From NCBI GenBank assembly GCA_021769545.1, contig JAETSS010000024.1:1-10206 (forward strand): a stretch of 10,206 bases of DNA, in the 5' to 3' direction. Below are positions 5,778-10,206 of this stretch, in pieces. The DNA is from Eubacterium sp. GTDB taxonomy: Bacteria; Bacillota_A; Clostridia; Peptostreptococcales; Anaerovoracaceae. The stretch's first letter is position 1; each line of letters opens with the position of its first letter. The translations under genes were made by a program, and so were the position numbers. A model generated the notes under the pieces. It was not told where the DNA came from and did not search any database. It worked only from the letters and a program-made list of their open reading frames with translations.

Positions 5778-6941
5778 ATGAAAAACAAAATAAGAAACAT
5801 GTATCCCGGCGGTAATACTCCCTATGGATTCTATTCCTATTATAACTATATTTTACCACAAAGGGAAGCAGAAAAATTTTTTTGTATAAAAGGCGGTCCG
5901 GGAGTGGGCAAATCGACGATGATGAAGAAGATAGGACAGCATTTTTCGGACATGGGAGAGGATGTCGACTATCTGTGGTGCTCTTCCGATCCCGATTCCC
6001 TCGACGGAGTGCTGCTCAAGGATAGAAGCATTGCCATCGTGGACGGCACGGCGCCTCATATAGTGGATCCGAAAAATCCGGCAGCCGTTGACAGGATCGT
6101 GGATCTGGGAAAATGCTGGGACCGGGAAGCCATAAAGAAAAACAGGCATGACATAATAAACTGCAATGAGAGGATAGGCCGGCTGTTCGGACTGGCATAC
6201 GGGTACTTAAGGTGTGCACGCGAGAAATATATATTTATGGCGCAGCTTCTTGACAGGATCATTTCGTATGAGGAAATAAGAGAATACAAAAATCAGCTGC
6301 AGATGAAGCTGGACGGCATTTCCGTCATAAGAAGGGCCGAGAGCAGAGCGAGAAAAGACAACGTGCTGGGAAGGGCCGGTTATTCAGGCAGGATAAAGAA
6401 GGCCTTTGCTGGGGCCATAACGCCGAGAGGTATAAGAAGCTATACAGACTCGATAATCTCAGGTGTGGAAAAGGTCGTAGTGCTTGAGACTCCCGTAGGT
6501 TTCAGAACGGAAAAGCTGCTGGTGCCTGTCTCGGAGAGACTTATAGATGCAGGCTTCGATACGGAGGAATATTACTGTCCGATGTTCCCGGATGAAAAAC
6601 TTGAGCATATAGTCTGTGCAGATGCAGGCATAGCCGTGATATCCGTCAACAGATACCACGATATCGACCTTGGCAGCATAACGGGCAAGGTGATAAGGAT
6701 GAGGATAGGCGATAGCCCGGCGGGCAATGAGTATGAAAAGGAGCATGAGATACTGCGTGACCTTTGGAAATCGGCACATCGTGAGCTCCTCAGCGCTGTG
6801 GATATATTGAAGCTTGCAAAAAAGCAACATGATCTGCTTGAAAACTATTATGTGCCAAATATGGATTTCGCTGCAGTGGGGAAAATACAGGATGAGCTCA
6901 TCAGAGAAATAGAAGAAGCAGGAAAAACTTCGGAAAAATAG
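5778..6941 (+). CDS. PRK06851-type P-loop ATPase with degenerate second half
   Basis: A 387-aa soluble protein of unknown role that resembles the two-domain PRK06851 family. I chose ATG 5778 because an ideal AGAAGGAGGT precedes it by five bases; the frame extends upstream to ATG 5667, but that extra stretch has no family resemblance and overlaps the divergent gene. The first half carries PGGNTPYGFYSYY (10-22), Walker A GGPGVGKS (39-46), CSSDPDSLDGV (68-78) and a Walker B-like IAIVDGTAPH (85-94). The second half opens with FAGAITPRG and repeats the pattern, but the Walker A place reads ETPVGFRTEK (237-246) and the Walker B place AVISVNRYH (286-294), so the key Gly-Lys and Asp are missing. Codons are richer in ATA and AGG than in the 4-hydroxybutyrate genes, suggesting lower expression. 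A terminator follows, so the gene is probably monocistronic. Confidence 0.85.
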   Translation: MKNKIRNMYPGGNTPYGFYSYYNYILPQREAEKFFCIKGGPGVGKSTMMKKIGQHFSDMGEDVDYLWCSSDPDSLDGVLLKDRSIAIVDGTAPHIVDPKNPAAVDRIVDLGKCWDREAIKKNRHDIINCNERIGRLFGLAYGYLRCAREKYIFMAQLLDRIISYEEIREYKNQLQMKLDGISVIRRAESRARKDNVLGRAGYSGRIKKAFAGAITPRGIRSYTDSIISGVEKVVVLETPVGFRTEKLLVPVSERLIDAGFDTEEYYCPMFPDEKLEHIVCADAGIAVISVNRYHDIDLGSITGKVIRMRIGDSPAGNEYEKEHEILRDLWKSAHRELLSAVDILKLAKKQHDLLENYYVPNMDFAAVGKIQDELIREIEEAGKTSEK

Positions 6942-6965
6942 GCGGAATGTGAAAAAAATTGCCTT

Positions 6966-6997
6966 AAAAGCAGGAAATTTCTTTCCTGCTTTTCGCA
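6966..6997 (+). terminator. Rho-independent terminator of the ATPase gene
   Basis: A 12-bp perfect stem, AAAAGCAGGAAA (6966-6977) with TTTCCTGCTTTT (6982-6993), has a TTTC loop and lies 24 bp after the stop. The Ts are part of the stem, as is common in bidirectional terminators. Confidence 0.82.
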
Positions 6998-6999
6998 TG

Positions 7000-7075
7000 T
7001 CAAGGAAGAAATCCGTATGAAACATGATACGCGGATGGGTCTCTGCCTCCGGACCAAAACAAAAGCATGCCTTGA
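7000..7075 (+). ncRNA. Possible structured leader element (three-way junction), unassigned
   Basis: TCAAGG (7000-7005) pairs with CCTTGA (7070-7075) and encloses two hairpins: ATCCGTAT (7011-7018) with ATAC-gc-GGAT (7027-7036), and GGTCT (7038-7042) with GGACC (7051-7055). The single-stranded parts include CTGCCTCC and a run of A-rich linker. The closed junction architecture resembles a small riboswitch aptamer, but I cannot match it to purine, c-di-GMP or any other known class. It sits about 160 bp ahead of an amino-acid permease. No promoter clearly upstream of it was found, so whether it is transcribed with the permease is unknown. Confidence 0.25.
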
Positions 7076-7078
7076 AAA

Positions 7079-7094
7079 TATTGAAATTTCAATA
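7079..7094. promoter_or_regulatory. Perfect 16-bp palindrome upstream of the permease; candidate operator
   Basis: TATTGAAATTTCAATA reads the same on both strands over 16 bp with no spacer. It lies 140 bp upstream of the first permease start. A dimeric repressor or activator site is plausible, but the region is AT-rich and no regulator gene is adjacent. Confidence 0.35.
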
Positions 7095-7158
7095 AAAATG
7101 AAGATTCTGTAAATTTCCTCGGAAAAATTATGCAATTTCACGTCATATGGCATGAAAC

Positions 7159-7186
7159 TTGTGTTTTATATAGATGCAATCATAAA
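7159..7186 (+). promoter_or_regulatory. Weak promoter candidate for the first permease
   Basis: TTGTGT (7159-7164) and CATAAA (7181-7186) are 16 bp apart, each a 4/6 match to consensus. The heptamer TGCAATC occurs at 7175-7181 and again at 7191-7197, overlapping and following the -10. The octamer GTTAGTAG is tandemly repeated at 7208-7223, immediately before the ribosome site. The match is not strong enough to be sure. Confidence 0.3.
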
Positions 7187-7234
7187 TAGCTGCAATCTTA
7201 AAACTATGTTAGTAGGTTAGTAGGAGGGAAAATC

Positions 7235-8677
7235 ATGAGTAGTAATGGAGGAAGACAAGAACTTCAGAAATCTCTCAACATGAAAGACGTGCTGGCTCTG
7301 GCATTCGGTACGATGATCGGTTGGGGATGGATCATGCTCGCCGGTTCCTGGGTAGGAAACGGCGGAACGGTGGGAGCTATAATGGCGTTCCTGCTGGGAG
7401 GAGTAATGGCGGTATTCGTAGGTCTGACATATGCGGAGCTTACGCCGGCATTGCCTCTTGCAGGAGGAGAGCTGGTATTCTCATACAGAGCCATGGGCTA
7501 CAATGCATCATGGTTCACAGGCTGGATGATCACGCTGGCTTATCTGGGAGTAGCCGCATGGGAGGGACCTGCGTTGTCCAACGCGCTGGGATTCCTGTTC
7601 AGTGGACTTTTGCCTGATCTTGGAGTGCTTTATAAGATACAGGGCTCAGAGGTAACGGGAATGTTCCTGCTGATAGGCTGCATCGGTGCGGTGATCATGA
7701 CCGTTATCAACTACAGAGGCGCCAAAGCTTCCGCAGTATTCCAGACAACGGCCACGGTAGCCATGGCGATCGGAGGGATCGCATTTTTCGTAAGCGGAAC
7801 GGTAACCGGTGATATAAGCCACCTCGAACCGCTTTTTACCGACGGCAAAGGCTTCGTGGCTGTAGTACTTGCGGTACCTGCGATGTTTGTGGGATTCGAC
7901 GTTATCCCGCAGGCAGCAGAGGAAATGAACATTCCTATCGGTAAGATCGGCAAGGTCATCATAATAGCCATCGTTATGGCAGCTACATGGTACATAATAA
8001 TGATACTGGGCGTTGCAATGTCCACACCGGGGGATATACTGGCCGGCTACAATTCAGACCCCGATGCGGTTCCGGTAGCAAACTGCTTTGCATATGCACT
8101 GGGAAGCCCTGTATTCGGCAAGCTGATGATCATAGCGGCCATGTGCGGCATACTGACATCATGGAACGGCTTCATCGTAGGAGCTTCCAGAGTCATCTTC
8201 TCCATGGCGAGAGCTCACATGCTTCCTAAGATGTTTTCAAAGGTACATCCTAAGTACGGTTCCCCTGTAGCGGCCATCATGCTGGTAGGTATCGTTACGG
8301 TGCTTTCTCCGCTGCTTGGAAAGAGCGCCCTCAGCTGGTTCGTAAACGCCGCAGCCTTCGGAACGGTAGTGGCATACTTCATGGTATCCCTTTCCTTCCT
8401 TGTCCTGAGAAAGAAGGAGCCTGCTCTTGAAAGACCGTTCAAGGTAAACGGCGGTCCGGTAGTAGGTGTGATAGCGGTAGGCGTAGGACTCTTCTTCTGC
8501 TCGCTGTATCTGCCGATCTACAGCCCGACGCCTCTGGCTCCTATAGAGTGGGCTCTGGTAGGCGGCTGGCTCGTTCTCGGAATCATACTCTTCATTGCCA
8601 ATAAGTTGAGCAATGGTAAGGTGACAAAGGAAGAGCTGGAATACCAGATGTTCGGTGATAAGTATAAGAGATTTTAA
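7235..8677 (+). CDS. APC-superfamily amino-acid permease, first of a tandem pair
   Basis: A 480-aa inner-membrane transporter with about 12 hydrophobic helices, the normal size and fold of the amino acid-polyamine-organocation group, which take up or exchange amino acids or amines by cation symport or antiport. TM1 carries GTMIGWGW (25-32) where relatives usually have a glycine-rich GxGIF; PLAGGE (74-79) is the conserved loop after TM2; TM6 has GFDVIPQAAEEM (220-231); GILTSWNGF lies in a later helix. The start follows GGAGGG (7223-7228) at seven bases. Upstream are 234 bp of untranslated DNA with a possible structured leader and a palindrome. A terminator follows and then a paralogous permease gene. 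The substrate cannot be read from the sequence; uptake of an amino acid such as glutamate or GABA would suit the fermentation genes 5 kb away but is inference only. Confidence 0.88.
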   Translation: MSSNGGRQELQKSLNMKDVLALAFGTMIGWGWIMLAGSWVGNGGTVGAIMAFLLGGVMAVFVGLTYAELTPALPLAGGELVFSYRAMGYNASWFTGWMITLAYLGVAAWEGPALSNALGFLFSGLLPDLGVLYKIQGSEVTGMFLLIGCIGAVIMTVINYRGAKASAVFQTTATVAMAIGGIAFFVSGTVTGDISHLEPLFTDGKGFVAVVLAVPAMFVGFDVIPQAAEEMNIPIGKIGKVIIIAIVMAATWYIIMILGVAMSTPGDILAGYNSDPDAVPVANCFAYALGSPVFGKLMIIAAMCGILTSWNGFIVGASRVIFSMARAHMLPKMFSKVHPKYGSPVAAIMLVGIVTVLSPLLGKSALSWFVNAAAFGTVVAYFMVSLSFLVLRKKEPALERPFKVNGGPVVGVIAVGVGLFFCSLYLPIYSPTPLAPIEWALVGGWLVLGIILFIANKLSNGKVTKEELEYQMFGDKYKRF

Positions 8678-8710
8678 GTTTATCCTTTTCAGAATATTAT
8701 TTTCGGAATG

Positions 8711-8742
8711 GTGAAGTGGCTATAGCCACTTCGCTGTTTTTT
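8711..8742 (+). terminator. Rho-independent terminator between the two permease genes
   Basis: GTGAAGTGGC (8711-8720) pairs with GCCACTTCGC (8725-8734), including one G-U pair, around a TATA loop, and is followed by TGTTTTTTAT. The eight core pairs plus loop form a perfect DNA palindrome. It lies 33 bp after the first permease stop and separates the expression of the two paralogues at least partly. Confidence 0.88.
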
Positions 8743-8783
8743 ATGTACAATAGGAGAAACAGTAAGGAGAGGAGCTGTATCGC

Positions 8784-10206
8784 ATGAACAGAAGAAGAAA
8801 CTCCTTGAGCAGGGTCCTTGGAAGGACTGATATAATAGCCATAGGTTTCGGAACCATGGTGGGCTGGAGCTGGGTGATGATGGCGGCCTCGTGGGTGAAT
8901 GAAGCCGGACTTGTAGGTGCGCTGTGCGCCTTTGCAGCAGGCGGACTGATAATACTGGCGGTAGGCATGACATACGGTGAGCTCACGGCTGCTCTGCCGC
9001 TGGCAGGCGGCGAGTTCGTCTTTGCATACAGAGCCATGGGGGAAAAGGCCGCGTGGATAGTGGGCTGGATGATGACTCTTGCCTATGTAGGCGTTGCTGC
9101 GTGGGAAGGGATAGCTCTGGCGACGGCCATAGACTACATGCTGCCGATACCTGATCTGCTGCCTCTATGGGAAATAGCCGGATATCAGGTGGCTTTCTCA
9201 TGGTCTGCGGTGGGAATGGCAGGAGCAGCCGTGATAACGTTGCTGAACCTTTTCGGAGTAAGGCCTGCCGTGCTCTTTCAGGTAATGGCCTCGGCCGCAT
9301 TGATGATCGTGGTACTGCTGGTGTTTTTCGGCGGGATAGTATACGGAAGCAGTGACAATATAGGGGAGCTTTTCGGATCTCATAAGGGATTTTCGTATGT
9401 GCTGCTGATGGTACCCGCCATGCTCATCGGCTTCGATGTCATCCCCCAGTCGGCGGAGGAGATGAATATTGGGCCAAGGAACATCGGCAAGATGGTACTT
9501 GTCTGCATAATAACGAGCCTCATATGGTATTTCATCCTGATAATAGGCGTTTCGCTGGCAGCTCCCGTGGAGATAAGAGCGTCGGGAACGATACCGATGG
9601 CAGAGGTGGCGTCATATCTTTTTAACGGCGAGATATTCTCGGCGATAATCATCATTGGAGGTATCTTCGGCATACTGACATCGTGGAACGGCTTCTTCAT
9701 AGGAGCTACGAGACTGATCTTTGCCATGGGAAGGGCAGGAGTTCTGCCGCGTGTATTCGGAAAGGTGCATAAAAGATACAATTCTCCATGGGCGGCGATA
9801 TTTCTCGTAGGCGGCATATGCATATCGTCGCCGCTGTTGGGGATGAATGCACTGGTATGGTTCGTGGATACCAGCTCTCTGTGCGCGCTGTTCTCGTATA
9901 TCTTCGTAGTCATATCCTTCATCATACTCAAGAAGAAGGAGCCTGATCTGAAAAGACCTCTCGATATCGGAGGTGCAGGCTTCGGCACGATGGTCCTGAT
10001 AGTGATATGCGTGTATTTCGCATTGTATTTACAGAGCAATATCCATTACTACATGGTGAGTCCCGAGTTCATCATTACGCTGCTTTGGCTTGCGACAGGA
10101 GTCGTATTGTTTGCAGTGACAAGATACAGAGGCGTATCGGTAAGCAGCCGGGAGCGAGAGCTTCTCGTATTCGGTGAACTGTTTGCACGAAAAGGAGGCG
10201 GAGATG
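8784..10206 (+). CDS. APC-superfamily amino-acid permease, second of a tandem pair, open at the right edge
   Basis: At least 474 codons, with no stop before the window end. The start at 8784 follows AAGGAGAGGAG (8764-8774). The product has the same ~12-helix build as the upstream permease and clearly descends from the same ancestor: GTMVGWSW (23-30) in TM1, then PLAGGE and YRAMG, GFDVIPQSAEEM (216-227), GILTSWNGFF, and a matching LLVFGELF tail near the C-terminus. The last visible residues align past the end of the first permease, so only a few codons are probably missing. Identity looks roughly half across TM1-TM3, so this is an old duplication or a separate specificity, not a recent copy. 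Codons use more ATA than the first permease. The substrate is unknown; the pair may be two related transporters with separate control, since a terminator lies between. Confidence 0.88.
   Translation, partial: MNRRRNSLSRVLGRTDIIAIGFGTMVGWSWVMMAASWVNEAGLVGALCAFAAGGLIILAVGMTYGELTAALPLAGGEFVFAYRAMGEKAAWIVGWMMTLAYVGVAAWEGIALATAIDYMLPIPDLLPLWEIAGYQVAFSWSAVGMAGAAVITLLNLFGVRPAVLFQVMASAALMIVVLLVFFGGIVYGSSDNIGELFGSHKGFSYVLLMVPAMLIGFDVIPQSAEEMNIGPRNIGKMVLVCIITSLIWYFILIIGVSLAAPVEIRASGTIPMAEVASYLFNGEIFSAIIIIGGIFGILTSWNGFFIGATRLIFAMGRAGVLPRVFGKVHKRYNSPWAAIFLVGGICISSPLLGMNALVWFVDTSSLCALFSYIFVVISFIILKKKEPDLKRPLDIGGAGFGTMVLIVICVYFALYLQSNIHYYMVSPEFIITLLWLATGVVLFAVTRYRGVSVSSRERELLVFGELFARKGGGD
10191..10206 (+). 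promoter_or_regulatory. Possible ribosome site and start codon of a next gene
   Basis: AAAGGAGG (10191-10198) lies five bases before an ATG at 10204-10206, inside the last visible codons of the second permease and in another frame. This spacing is that of a translation start, suggesting an overlapping downstream gene in the same operon. Only the first codon is in the window. Confidence 0.4.

Noticed and set aside
7031..7075. Known purine or c-di-GMP-I riboswitch
   Set aside because: Only short fragments (CTCTGCC, GCCTCCGG) match; the required second-stem pairing and the downstream conserved block are absent.
9380..10039. Minus-strand ORF of 219 codons
   Set aside because: It lies fully opposite the second permease, which has a clear family match, start signal and codon pattern.

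Overview
The window looks like a stretch of chromosome from an anaerobic, fermentative member of the Clostridia. The evidence is Firmicute-type AGGAGG ribosome sites, moderate GC, many hairpin terminators, a DUF975 membrane protein, and a CoA-transferase plus iron-dependent dehydrogenase that closely resemble the 4-hydroxybutyrate enzymes of Clostridium aminobutyricum and C. kluyveri. A GABA- or succinate-fermenting relative (Anaerovorax/Family XIII type) fits best, but the taxon is inferred. No phage, transposase, CRISPR or tRNA gene was found.

Layout. (1) 2-2530 (+): the 3' part of a 4-hydroxybutyrate CoA-transferase gene, then a complete 4-hydroxybutyrate dehydrogenase gene, closed by a strong terminator. 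Together they connect succinate semialdehyde, 4-hydroxybutyrate and 4-hydroxybutyryl-CoA, the entry to butyrate formation. (2) 2548-3858 (+): a DUF975 polytopic membrane protein with a long disordered tail, behind a recognisable promoter. (3) 3859-4548: about 690 bp without a gene. It holds a long hairpin, six diverged ~73-bp tandem repeats with conserved inverted arms, and a second hairpin that ends the converging gene. (4) 4549-5682 (-): a two-TM protein with a ~300-residue low-complexity tail. (5) 5778-6941 (+): a P-loop ATPase of the PRK06851 type, transcribed divergently from the previous gene; its second nucleotide-binding half appears dead. (6) 7000-10206 (+): a structured leader and two tandem paralogous APC-superfamily amino-acid permeases separated by a terminator. 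The second permease is still open at the right edge.

Most unusual points: the 73-bp repeat array; a matching short motif (D-[VI]-x-N-[VI]-F-E) near the C-termini of the two otherwise unrelated membrane proteins that converge on that array; the degenerate second P-loop of the ATPase; a dyad that can pair with the ATPase gene's Shine-Dalgarno; and the structured, palindrome-bearing permease leader. Whether the permeases feed the 4-hydroxybutyrate pathway cannot be decided from the sequence.
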